A stretch of 49,697 nucleotides of DNA from Microcaldota archaeon (GTDB taxonomy: Archaea; Micrarchaeota; Micrarchaeia; Anstonellales; JAGGVH01). Under the pieces are notes generated by a model. It was not told the origin of the DNA. It worked only from the letters and a program-made list of their open reading frames with translations, and did not search any database. Numbering within the stretch: position 1 is the first letter of the stretch; every line of letters begins with the position of its first letter. The stretch lies in assembly GCA_020854835.1 (NCBI GenBank), contig JAHKLX010000096.1:1-49697 (forward strand), given 5' to 3'. The position numbers and the translations under genes were made by a program. This document shows, piece after piece, positions 33,431 to 40,941 of the stretch.

Positions 33431-33937
33431 TTACTGTTTTATCTCTATTTCCAGTGTTTTTTCTACCGTTGCATCATCGCCTTTGGAGACACTACATTTA
33501 ATTTCATGGGTCCCTTGTTTTATGCCTCCACAAACATTACATCTTGGGAGAGTATAAGAAGTTTCAAATTCATTTATTCCGAAGCTCAAATTTACTATTT
33601 TTGAATACTTGAATCTGTTTTGAATACCACTGCAAGCCAAGCTGACATTAGTGGCATCAACATTTGATTGAACATCAATAACCAAATTCATTTTTTCAGC
33701 AGAATGATAAAGAGATTTATCTGCTGATAAATTAATTTCAAATACGATCTCGTCAGTGAATGTGAAAGTGTTTATTGTAGGTTCCTTGTTTTGTTCGTTA
33801 TCCGAGCTTATGTTTTGCTCCACGTCTCCATTCAAAACCAAATCTTCTGTTGTTGCATCAACTGTAGGTGTATCATCTACGCACCCCATCACAGCAACAA
33901 ATGCCATCAAAGTTATTATCAAAATCCATTTATTCAT
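33431..33937 (-). CDS. Secreted lipoprotein, 168 aa
   Basis: A signal peptide ends in the lipobox AVMGC (C19), so the protein should be lipid-anchored outside the membrane. A low-complexity Asp/Glu/Asn/Thr linker follows to about 55. A beta-rich domain with four cysteines then runs to the end (LACSGI, RCNVCGG, KCSV), which could bind metal or form disulfides; CNVCGG is suggestive of the former. The ATG overlaps the trm5 stop by 4 nt, so the two are translationally coupled although no functional link is obvious. Confidence 0.72.
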   Translation of the reverse strand: MNKWILIITLMAFVAVMGCVDDTPTVDATTEDLVLNGDVEQNISSDNEQNKEPTINTFTFTDEIVFEINLSADKSLYHSAEKMNLVIDVQSNVDATNVSLACSGIQNRFKYSKIVNLSFGINEFETSYTLPRCNVCGGIKQGTHEIKCSVSKGDDATVEKTLEIEIKQ

Positions 33938-34941
33938 TTTATCGCCTCACATTGAACATCCAAAACAACTTCAACAATTGTTGGAGAATATGCCCTAACA
34001 ACCCTTTTAAATATAAATTTAACTTTATATCCATGATTTTTCGCAATTAATTTAATTTGGTTTTCGACTTTTTTATAGGGTTCTTCTTTTTGGGTAAAAG
34101 CATAAAGATGGATAACACCCTTATTCTTCAAGGCCCTTAACATGGGGCCAACATATTCTACAGCATCTTTAGGAAGGGGCATAACAATTCTGTCTGCCCA
34201 GTTTTCAAAATGTTCAATTTTTTCTCTTGCATCTCCTTGAAGTATCTCAATGTTTTTTAATTTATTTAATTTTATATTTTCTTCAAAATATTTGACAGCA
34301 TTTTTATTTAACTCAATTCCCACAACTTTTGATTTGGGGAACATTTTTGCAAAAAGGATTGCAAAAGGTCCATATCCTGCAAAAGGGACCAAAATATTTT
34401 CTCCATTTCTTATTGTCCCGGCAATCCGCAATCTTTCATTTGAAAGTTTTGAGGAATAAAACATTTTTGAAACATCAACTTTAAACCCACACCCATTTTC
34501 CTTGTAAATGGTTTCAGTTTTTTCTTCACCCAAAACATGCTTCATTTTTCTAATTCTCAAAACTCCTTCCATCCCTCCTTGTTTTTTCAAAACAGTTTTT
34601 ACCTGTGGATGGACCCTGACGATTCCGTCAGCAATAGTTTTTTCATGTTTCTTAAATTCTTCAGGTATTTCTACAATTGCGATATCTCCTATAATCTCAA
34701 ACGCAGAAAATTCAAGTTCGATACCATTTTCTTTTAGATACCCCTTTAAATTTGGCGGTTTTTTACGTTTCTCAAAAAATCCTTCATCTACTTCAATTAT
34801 TTCCCCGTGCCCCATATCTATGTTTTCATTTATTGGGAAATACACATAATTTCCTTCATTTTTAATTTTATAATTAGACACATTAATAAGCTTCTTTTTT
34901 GTTTTTTCAGCAAATATTTTTTTAACTTTCAATGCTTTCAT
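33934..34941 (-). CDS. trm5: tRNA (guanine-37-N1) methyltransferase, Trm5 family
   Basis: The 335-residue protein follows archaeal Trm5: an N-terminal D1-like region, GIVRVHPQVKTVLKK, the conserved MFYSSKLSNERLRIA, then the class I SAM-binding fold (VPFAGYGPFAILFAK, VVGIELNKNAVKYFEEN, LQGDARE) and the catalytic-loop counterpart MPLPKDA. Trm5 puts the methyl on G37 next to the anticodon. The tRNA-Arg in this window has a G at 37, a suitable substrate. The related Taw/Tyw2 family cannot be fully excluded. A TATA-like GTTATAAG (34967-34974) suggests a leaderless mRNA. Confidence 0.85.
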   Translation of the reverse strand: MKALKVKKIFAEKTKKKLINVSNYKIKNEGNYVYFPINENIDMGHGEIIEVDEGFFEKRKKPPNLKGYLKENGIELEFSAFEIIGDIAIVEIPEEFKKHEKTIADGIVRVHPQVKTVLKKQGGMEGVLRIRKMKHVLGEEKTETIYKENGCGFKVDVSKMFYSSKLSNERLRIAGTIRNGENILVPFAGYGPFAILFAKMFPKSKVVGIELNKNAVKYFEENIKLNKLKNIEILQGDAREKIEHFENWADRIVMPLPKDAVEYVGPMLRALKNKGVIHLYAFTQKEEPYKKVENQIKLIAKNHGYKVKFIFKRVVRAYSPTIVEVVLDVQCEAIK

Positions 34942-34984
34942 TGAACATTTTAAGTTATCAAGGCTTATAACATTTTCTATTTTA

Positions 34985-35269
34985 TTATTTTTTTTCTAAT
35001 GCTCTTTGTATGGCTTTAATAGGTAAAAGGGCAAAGGGTTTTTTTCCTGCTGAGACATCTCCAAATCCGATTTCTTTCAAGATTTCATCTTTTTCTTTAG
35101 TTATATCTTCTACATTTTTTCCTTGAAAATTTTTCATTTTATCAATAACTTTTTTTGTAATTAATGATAAGTTCTCTCCTTTCAAGAGTAATTTAGTAAT
35201 CTTATTATTTTTAATTTCCACATCTGCAAAAACAACTTCGCCACATTCTTCTGCTAAGCCTTCCATCAT
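34985..35269 (-). CDS. Degenerate SufU/IscU-like protein following sufS
   Basis: The 94-residue protein follows the SufU/IscU pattern: ECGEVVFADVEIKNNKITKL resembles the scaffold's CGD strand region, then KGENLSLITKKVIDKM and QGKNVEDI where scaffolds have G-x-GC-x-x-S and the GK helix, and KKPFALLPIKAIQRAL at the C-terminus where scaffolds have CA-x-L-P. Only the first of the three cluster-binding cysteines (C9) remains; the others appear as N and F. The protein is also shorter at the N-terminus. The ATG overlaps the sufS stop (ATGA). It may assist SufS without carrying a cluster. Confidence 0.6.
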   Translation of the reverse strand: MMEGLAEECGEVVFADVEIKNNKITKLLLKGENLSLITKKVIDKMKNFQGKNVEDITKEKDEILKEIGFGDVSAGKKPFALLPIKAIQRALEKK

Positions 35270-36456
35270 AATCCCCTAAGTATTTGTATCATTTTATCAA
35301 TTTCTTCAATTGAATTGTACATATAATAACTAGCTCTACAAGTCCCACCTATTCCCAAGTGTCTGTGAAGGGGCTGTGCACAGTGGGTTCCTGCCCTAAC
35401 TGCAATGCATTTTTTGTTTAATTTATCGGCCAAGTCCCTAACATTCCATCCATCAAATGTAAAAGAAATAACGCCCGATCTATTTTTCAATGGGCCATAT
35501 AATTTGATTTTATTAATTTTTTCAAATTTCTGAAGGGTGTGTTCAATCAATTTATTTTCATGATTCATTATTTTTTTCAAACCAACTTTTTTTAGATACT
35601 TAACTGCTTCTTGAAGACCTACCACTCCAGCTACATCAGGTGTTCCTGCTTCAAATCTTTTAGGTGTCTCTGCCCAAATGGAATCATAAAAATCAACACT
35701 TTCAATCATCCCTCCTCCATAAAGAAAAGGATTTAAATTTTTTCCAATTTCTTTTTTCATGTAGAGTCCTCCGATACCCATCGGACCTAGCATCTTATGG
35801 CCTGTGAAAGCAAGAAAATCACATCCAATGTCCCTTACATCAACAGGCAAATGAGGAACTCCTTGACTCGAGTCAATCAAACTAATTGCACCTTCTTTTT
35901 TTGCAAGCGCGCAAAACTTTTTAACAGGATTAACTGTACCTAAAACGTTTGAAACGTGTACAAGTCCAACAAATTTAGCTCCTTTTATTTTATCATACTC
36001 TGATTCGGGGATAAGTCCCTCCTCATTAAAGTTCATATATTCAAGCTTTGCTTTTTTAATTTTACACAAAACTTGCCAAGGAATTAAATTGGCATGATGT
36101 TCCATTTTAGAAACAACAATTTTATCTCCTTTTTTGATGTTTTCCATGCCCCACGAATTCATGACCAAGTTCAAGGCTTCAGTTGAATTTTTAACAAATA
36201 CAAGTTCATTTTTTGTAGCATTAATAAATGAAGCAATATCTTTTCTTGCTTTTTCATACATATTTCCTGATTCATCACTTAGTGTGTGGGCGCCCCTATA
36301 TATATTTGCGTTATGATTTGTATAATAATCCACAATAGCATCAATAACCTGTTTTGGTTTTTGTGAAGTTGCTGCGTTATCAAAGTAAACAATTTGTTTT
36401 CCTTTAACACGTCTTGAAAATATCGGAAAATCTTTTTTTATTTTTTGAGTATCCAT
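35266..36456 (-). CDS. sufS: Cysteine desulfurase SufS
   Basis: The 396-residue class V aminotransferase-fold enzyme has PLP-binding H121 (KMEHHANLIPW), D195 (LIDSSQG) and Schiff-base lysine K221 (FTGHKMLGPMG). The catalytic cysteine C359 is in RAGTHCAQPLHRHLG, the type II (SufS/CsdA) form. It takes sulfur from cysteine for Fe-S clusters and thiolation. GGGTAAT before the ATG is a plausible ribosome binding site. It is coupled to the SufU-like gene downstream. Confidence 0.94.
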   Translation of the reverse strand: MDTQKIKKDFPIFSRRVKGKQIVYFDNAATSQKPKQVIDAIVDYYTNHNANIYRGAHTLSDESGNMYEKARKDIASFINATKNELVFVKNSTEALNLVMNSWGMENIKKGDKIVVSKMEHHANLIPWQVLCKIKKAKLEYMNFNEEGLIPESEYDKIKGAKFVGLVHVSNVLGTVNPVKKFCALAKKEGAISLIDSSQGVPHLPVDVRDIGCDFLAFTGHKMLGPMGIGGLYMKKEIGKNLNPFLYGGGMIESVDFYDSIWAETPKRFEAGTPDVAGVVGLQEAVKYLKKVGLKKIMNHENKLIEHTLQKFEKINKIKLYGPLKNRSGVISFTFDGWNVRDLADKLNKKCIAVRAGTHCAQPLHRHLGIGGTCRASYYMYNSIEEIDKMIQILRGL

Positions 36457-36526
36457 AAAATTACCCTGCTTTCTTGATTCTTTTTAATTCCATAAGTTTT
36501 TTAACTGTAATATATATCTATAATGT

Positions 36527-36997
36527 GTGAAAAAGCTTACACCTACACAAAAATTGGAGGGAAATGTTGCAGTTGTAACATCAAAGGCTGGACCTGTTTT
36601 TAATGGTTGCACTGTCGCGTGGATAACTAGGTTTTCCATAAATCCCCCTTTAGTTGGTGTTGCATTATCAAAAGATAGATTTACTTACTGGGTAATAAAT
36701 CAAAGTAAAAATTTTGTTCTTAATCTTTTAACTGATGATGCTAAAGGAATTTCTCTTGCAAAACATTTTGGAACCACGTCTGGCAGAAATGTCGATAAAT
36801 TTACAAAAATAAAATACTTTTTGGGTGCAACAGATAATCCTATTTTAAAAGACGCAGCGGCATACATGGAGTGTAAAGTTATAAAAAAATGCACTGTTGG
36901 GGATCATATTCTTTTTGTTGGCCAAGTGGTTACTGAAAAAAATATAACTGACAAAACAGTATTGAGCAGATTAACTTTAAGAAAGAAAAATTTATGA
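36527..36997 (+). CDS. Flavin reductase-like FMN-binding split-barrel protein
   Basis: The 156-residue protein matches the flavin reductase-like domain: VAVVTSKAGPVFNGCTVAW, then RFSINPPLVGVALSKDRFTYWVI and NFVLNLLTDD, and GDHILFVGQVV near the end. Members bind FMN and reduce it with NAD(P)H or act as redox partners. The start is GTG at 36527. A TATA-like TAATATATAT lies about 10-20 nt upstream, so the transcript is leaderless or nearly so. It converges on the macro domain gene with a 6-nt overlap. Confidence 0.82.
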   Translation: MKKLTPTQKLEGNVAVVTSKAGPVFNGCTVAWITRFSINPPLVGVALSKDRFTYWVINQSKNFVLNLLTDDAKGISLAKHFGTTSGRNVDKFTKIKYFLGATDNPILKDAAAYMECKVIKKCTVGDHILFVGQVVTEKNITDKTVLSRLTLRKKNL

Positions 36998-37471
36998 ATC
37001 TAGTTCTTGCCAGTATTTTATTACTTCAGAATCAATTGAAATCAAGAAAATATTTAAGTCAACATATCTCTTGCAGATTTTGTATATTATTTCTGCGCCT
37101 CTTTTTTTGTCGAATCCAAAAACTCCACAGGACACTGCAGGCATGGCCACAGTTCTTGCGCCAAGTTCTCTAGCTTTTTCTAAAACATTTCTAATGGCTT
37201 TTTCAAGCAATTCAGGATTCGTTCCTCTGGGCCCTACAACATGTATTATTTTGGAAGCATCTAGTTTTCCAGCGGTTGTTACTGCAACTTCACCTACTTT
37301 TAAAGGTCCATGTCTATTGATCCATTCTCTACTCTCATCTTTTATTTTATATCCCCCTGCTCTAACTATAGAAAAGGCGATTCCCCCTCCATGATCTAAA
37401 AACTCGTCTGCCGCATTCACGATTATATCTGTTTTTAGTTGAGTTATATCACCTTTTATTATTTTTATCAT
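36992..37471 (-). CDS. Macro-domain ADP-ribose-binding protein
   Basis: The 159-residue single macro domain has GDITQLKTDIIVNAADE, HGGGIAFSIVRAGG, VGEVAVTTAGKL, IIHVVGP and AMPAVSCGVFGF, all standard macro motifs around the ADP-ribose pocket. The canonical NAAN is NAAD here. Such proteins remove or bind ADP-ribose, including O-acetyl-ADP-ribose and ADP-ribosylated nucleic acids. No ADP-ribosyltransferase gene is nearby, so a toxin-antitoxin (DarTG-like) role is not supported. Confidence 0.9.
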   Translation of the reverse strand: MIKIIKGDITQLKTDIIVNAADEFLDHGGGIAFSIVRAGGYKIKDESREWINRHGPLKVGEVAVTTAGKLDASKIIHVVGPRGTNPELLEKAIRNVLEKARELGARTVAMPAVSCGVFGFDKKRGAEIIYKICKRYVDLNIFLISIDSEVIKYWQELDS

Positions 37472-37555
37472 ACATCAATTAAACAATGTTAAACATTTAA
37501 ACATTGATTTTTACAGAACAAAACATTTAAATTCATTTATTAACACATTGTACTC

Positions 37556-38554
37556 ATGACATCATTGAAATATCTTCCAGTATATCCTAACAACCAACCG
37601 GAAATGCCCCATAATTCCAAACTTCCTTCAGAACATCCTTCAAAATCAATATGTTCTCATATGATAAAAATTTTGATGGACTATCCCAAAATATGGCAGG
37701 AGGTTAATGACTACTGTCCTGAAAACCCCCCATGGGGATTTTTAATGATGTATCGAAAAATAAAAAAACCGAAATTCGGCCACGATATAAAATTTAAAAT
37801 ATTTTTATTGGATCCAGATTCTTTCCCAAACGCAGAACTTCCTACAAAACACTGCATTTACCCTCGTTTTAGGCATATGTTGGCAAGTATTTTAGAGCAC
37901 TTAAAAATTTCAGATTATCTAGAAAATGACCCGCTGTCTCTCCCTACTGCTATGTTCAGCAAAAAACACTTTGTTTGCTCTAAATTTAAAACATTGGGGG
38001 AATTGATTGATCACATAATCAAACTTTCCCAAAATCCTTTTTCAAAAGAAAGTATGACTTATTTGGGTTATATACCAGATAGAATATTTTTTTATATCCC
38101 TATTGAAATCCAAGAGCAATTAAACGAAATAATACAAAATAACCAAGGACCAAATGATGAAATGAAAAAATCGAAACAAAACTTTCGATCCCTTGGAACA
38201 AGGATTTGGCCGAGGGATCCTGAATTCAACAAATTTTTAAGAGAAACTTATGCAGATAGAAAACACAAAGACCTTCACTATATATCTTATTCGGGTGCAA
38301 AACTAATCCAGGAATTTCTTGCAAAAGACCTATTTGAAGAGGTATTGGCCGCTGCTTTTTCATTTAAATATTTAACCAAATGGGACGCCATTATTTTAGC
38401 ACTATCTTACAAAGATAATCATTATGATAACAACATAAGAAAACTTATGGAGTTAACTTATTCGAAAGATGTATCTGAACTAAGAATAAAAGCTTTAATC
38501 GGCTTGAATAATTTTTTCAATTCCACTGAATTTAGGCAAAAATTCTCTACGTAA
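37556..38554 (+). CDS. Unknown protein, 332 aa
   Basis: I do not recognise this protein. It is soluble, with no signal peptide or membrane segment. The first 60 residues are rich in Pro, Asn and Ser, and the rest is helical with scattered aromatic residues. Motifs such as PPWGFLMMYRKIKKP and RSLGTRIWPRDPEF look conserved in style but match nothing I know. The C-terminal 110 residues are helical and repeat-like. A TTTAAATT box at 37527-37534 before the ATG suggests a leaderless mRNA. Confidence 0.65.
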   Translation: MTSLKYLPVYPNNQPEMPHNSKLPSEHPSKSICSHMIKILMDYPKIWQEVNDYCPENPPWGFLMMYRKIKKPKFGHDIKFKIFLLDPDSFPNAELPTKHCIYPRFRHMLASILEHLKISDYLENDPLSLPTAMFSKKHFVCSKFKTLGELIDHIIKLSQNPFSKESMTYLGYIPDRIFFYIPIEIQEQLNEIIQNNQGPNDEMKKSKQNFRSLGTRIWPRDPEFNKFLRETYADRKHKDLHYISYSGAKLIQEFLAKDLFEEVLAAAFSFKYLTKWDAIILALSYKDNHYDNNIRKLMELTYSKDVSELRIKALIGLNNFFNSTEFRQKFST

Positions 38555-38585
38555 AACTTATAATACTTTTTTTTATTATATATCT

Positions 38586-38909
38586 ATGCGCTTTATCAAC
38601 CAAATAACAATTTTATTAATTCTTTTTAGTTTTACAAATTTACTAATGGCCGAAAATAATACAGTTGGTGCCATACAAAATTCTGAATTAACATCTGATG
38701 AGACGTCAGATGAATATATTAATTATATGGCCATATCTTCATTTTTAATTTTAATAGCAATATTAGTTTTTATAACCGTACATTTAATAAGAAAACATTA
38801 TTTAAAACACCCTCATAATATAGATATAGGTGATGTTGTAGATCTCAAAAAAACATCAAATTATGTATGTAAATCAAAATCTAAACGAAAAAAGAAGGCG
38901 AAAAAATGA
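38586..38909 (+). CDS. Small membrane protein, 107 aa
   Basis: An N-terminal hydrophobic stretch (ITILLILFSFTNLLMAE) looks like a signal peptide or first helix. A second helix lies at about 48-70, and a strongly basic tail (KSKSKRKKKAKK) should stay in the cytoplasm. The extracellular loop is short and acidic. No family is recognised. It overlaps the next small membrane gene by 4 nt, so the two are co-translated. Confidence 0.6.
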   Translation: MRFINQITILLILFSFTNLLMAENNTVGAIQNSELTSDETSDEYINYMAISSFLILIAILVFITVHLIRKHYLKHPHNIDIGDVVDLKKTSNYVCKSKSKRKKKAKK

Positions 38910-39103
38910 ACACTAAATTTATGTTTGCTGTATTTTCTGTCACAATCGGCTTATTCATATTGATGTTTTTATTTTTTGGAATGGTGGCAAACCTTCCTTT
39001 AGAGTGCAATGCTTCAGTATGTTGTTTAAGTGGAATTTTTATTTTTTTAGGATTAACAGGAATGCTCGCATACTCTCTGAAAAAAGCCCCAGGGGAGATT
39101 TGA
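38906..39103 (+). CDS. Small two-helix membrane protein, 65 aa
   Basis: There are two hydrophobic helices (about 5-28 and 38-58) with CNASVCC in the loop. It is translationally coupled to the preceding gene (ATGA overlap). Its last six codons are antisense to the 3' end of the tRNA-Thr gene, so the C-terminus KAPGEI is coded by tRNA sequence. Function unknown. Confidence 0.5.
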   Translation: MNTKFMFAVFSVTIGLFILMFLFFGMVANLPLECNASVCCLSGIFIFLGLTGMLAYSLKKAPGEI

Positions 39104-39156
39104 ACTCCCGACATCCTGTTTACGAAACAGGCGCTCTACCACTGAGCTACTGAGGC
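39085..39156 (-). tRNA. tRNA-Thr (anticodon CGU)
   Basis: A full cloverleaf is present: acceptor GCCTCAG/CTGGGGC (one G-U pair), D-arm GCTCAGTGGTAGAGC, anticodon stem CCTGT/ACAGG with loop TTCGTAA (anticodon at 39122-39124), and T-arm GGGAG/CTCCC with loop TTCAAAT. There is no intron and no encoded CCA; T-rich sequence follows the 3' end. It reads ACG codons. Confidence 0.95.
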
Positions 39157-39211
39157 AACAATTTATTTAATTATGTTACCTTTTTTAAATATTCACACTT
39201 ATGATTTATTT

Positions 39212-39496
39212 ATGCCACCAGTTAAAAAGCACCCAGTCACTGTTCCTGGTTACAAAAGAGATATGAATTCTCTAGGTAAAGATGTAGGTAAATTACGTTA
39301 TGACAAATTAATTGAATTTTTAGAAAGTTTATCAGAAGAGATCAATTCCCAAAGTTTGTCAGACTATGCAAAAGGTCGCACCCAGGTATCAGAAGGTTTG
39401 GGTGTTCTTCATGATAAATTAGATGAAGCAAAAGATTCTGCAGAAAAAGTATGGAAAAAATGTAAACCCCATATGAAAGACGAGCTTGAAGATTGA
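39212..39496 (+). CDS. Unknown small helical protein, 94 aa
   Basis: Translation probably begins at ATG 39212 (MPPVKKHPVTVPGY), because TTTTTTAAATA (39181-39191) is centred 26 nt upstream. An in-frame ATG at 39173 lies before that box. The protein is charged and largely helical (LRYDKLIEFLESLSEEI, then LHDKLDEAKDSAEKVWKK), with no recognised family. It converges on the Nudix gene. Confidence 0.6.
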   Translation: MPPVKKHPVTVPGYKRDMNSLGKDVGKLRYDKLIEFLESLSEEINSQSLSDYAKGRTQVSEGLGVLHDKLDEAKDSAEKVWKKCKPHMKDELED

Positions 39497-39497
39497 T

Positions 39498-39953
39498 TTA
39501 TCCAATTTCATGGTTTATCATTTTCTTTTTATCCGTAAACAATCCTTCAAACCAAAAATGTCCTTTAATCTTTTTTCCTTTTAGAACTTCAGGAAGCCAA
39601 AGTTTATCATCAACCCACATTTCATCGTACGGTATTTCCTTTTTATCAAACCATTTTGGTTTCATTTCCTCGCTTTCATTTGGATTTCTTTCCCATCTGT
39701 TAATAAAATAAACTTTAACCAGAAAACCCAATTTTCCACTATCGTAAAAAGCCAAATCTGCCACATGTTCCATTTCTAATGGTTTAACATCAATCTCTTC
39801 TTCACATTCTCTTGATAAAGCTTGTTCAAAGCTTTCATCAGGTTTTATTTTTCCGCCAACGCCGTTGTACCAGCCTTTGCCAAAGCTTCTTTTTTTCATT
39901 GCCAATAAGATTTTGTTTCCATCAATCAAATATCCTAAAGTCCCAATTTTCAT
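39498..39953 (-). CDS. Nudix hydrolase, MutT/8-oxo-dGTPase-like
   Basis: The 151-residue protein carries a complete Nudix box from G34 (GKIKPDESFEQALSRECEEE), with the Mg2+-binding REcEEE core. GWYNGVGG before the box is typical of MTH1/MutT-type 8-oxo-purine hydrolases, where the tryptophan and asparagine contact the base. It may clean oxidised nucleotides. The start at 39953 has GTGGTAAA upstream. It stands alone between convergent and divergent neighbours. Confidence 0.88.
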   Translation of the reverse strand: MKIGTLGYLIDGNKILLAMKKRSFGKGWYNGVGGKIKPDESFEQALSRECEEEIDVKPLEMEHVADLAFYDSGKLGFLVKVYFINRWERNPNESEEMKPKWFDKKEIPYDEMWVDDKLWLPEVLKGKKIKGHFWFEGLFTDKKKMINHEIG

Positions 39954-40032
39954 TTTACCACGTTTTTATTAAGCACATTAAATTTAAATTGTTTTCAAAA
40001 CATTTAAAAACATTTTTAGAAACAATACATAT

Positions 40033-40941
40033 ATGGTACGACCGATACACCCAGATGATAGATTTAATAGTGATTCTGAATTTTGGAAATTTAAAAGAGA
40101 CAGAATAACGCGTAAAAACAACAAATGCTTTATTAGGTGTAAATATGATGATAGATTCCCCTCTTATGCAATTATCAATGCTAAAAAATATATATCTCGG
40201 GGAAAAATAACATCTGCAATATCTTTGCTAGAAAAAAGCATTAGTGCTAATCCAACTCCTGCTTCAGTATCAATGCTAATTTCAGCTTATGGCAAAGTTG
40301 GAAAAACTGATAAAGCAGAAGCTGTTTTTGAAGCGTATAAATCTAAAATGTTGTCAAAAGCATTTTCCAATTCAATTTTTTATGTTTTTATAAACCATAA
40401 TGATATTCAAAAAGCAGAACAATATTTTTTAGAATATATTGAAAAAGGCCATAATCTATGCCCTTTAATGGTTTCTGCATTAATAAATTTGTATTACTTA
40501 AATGGAGAGTATGATTTCATTGAAAATTTCGTTTCCAATTTGCCCCACGATCTTCATCAATTTCCAGATATTCAACGTATTTTAGCAGAGTCACACAGAA
40601 AGAATAAGAAATATGGGGAGGCCATAAAAATATTTAATCGTATTATACGGGATTCAGATGGTAGAGTTGATATTAATTATATAAACTCGGTTTGCGGAAG
40701 AGCATATTGCTTGCACAATCTTGGTTTTGATGAAATTGCTTTTGATGAACTTACAAAATTAGAAAAAAATGTTAAAACAAATAATCCTGCATATTATAGG
40801 ATAATATGTGGTATTGTTTACACAAATGCATATGATGAAAAAGACCGACAACGTTTTCTAATGATTCTATTAAATGCACAAACCAACAATCTGGGGAATA
40901 AAGATGATGTTGAATCAGCAATTAGGTATCTATCCAAATAA
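40033..40941 (+). CDS. TPR/PPR-like helical repeat protein, 302 aa
   Basis: After a basic N-terminus, paired helices repeat about every 35 residues from about 45 to the end. One unit reads SVSMLISAYGKVGKTDKAEAVFEAY, split here as SVSMLISAYGKVGK and DKAEAVFEAY; it is close to the pentatricopeptide consensus. Others (YGEAIKIFNRIIRD) look like TPRs. It is cytoplasmic, with no catalytic domain. A TTTAAAAA box 23-30 nt before the ATG suggests a leaderless mRNA. It may bind protein or RNA; TPR is the safer label. Confidence 0.7.
   Translation: MVRPIHPDDRFNSDSEFWKFKRDRITRKNNKCFIRCKYDDRFPSYAIINAKKYISRGKITSAISLLEKSISANPTPASVSMLISAYGKVGKTDKAEAVFEAYKSKMLSKAFSNSIFYVFINHNDIQKAEQYFLEYIEKGHNLCPLMVSALINLYYLNGEYDFIENFVSNLPHDLHQFPDIQRILAESHRKNKKYGEAIKIFNRIIRDSDGRVDINYINSVCGRAYCLHNLGFDEIAFDELTKLEKNVKTNNPAYYRIICGIVYTNAYDEKDRQRFLMILLNAQTNNLGNKDDVESAIRYLSK

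Noticed and set aside
36992..37471. Macro-domain gene as a DarG-like antitoxin
   Set aside because: The neighbour is a flavin reductase-like protein and no ADP-ribosyltransferase is near.
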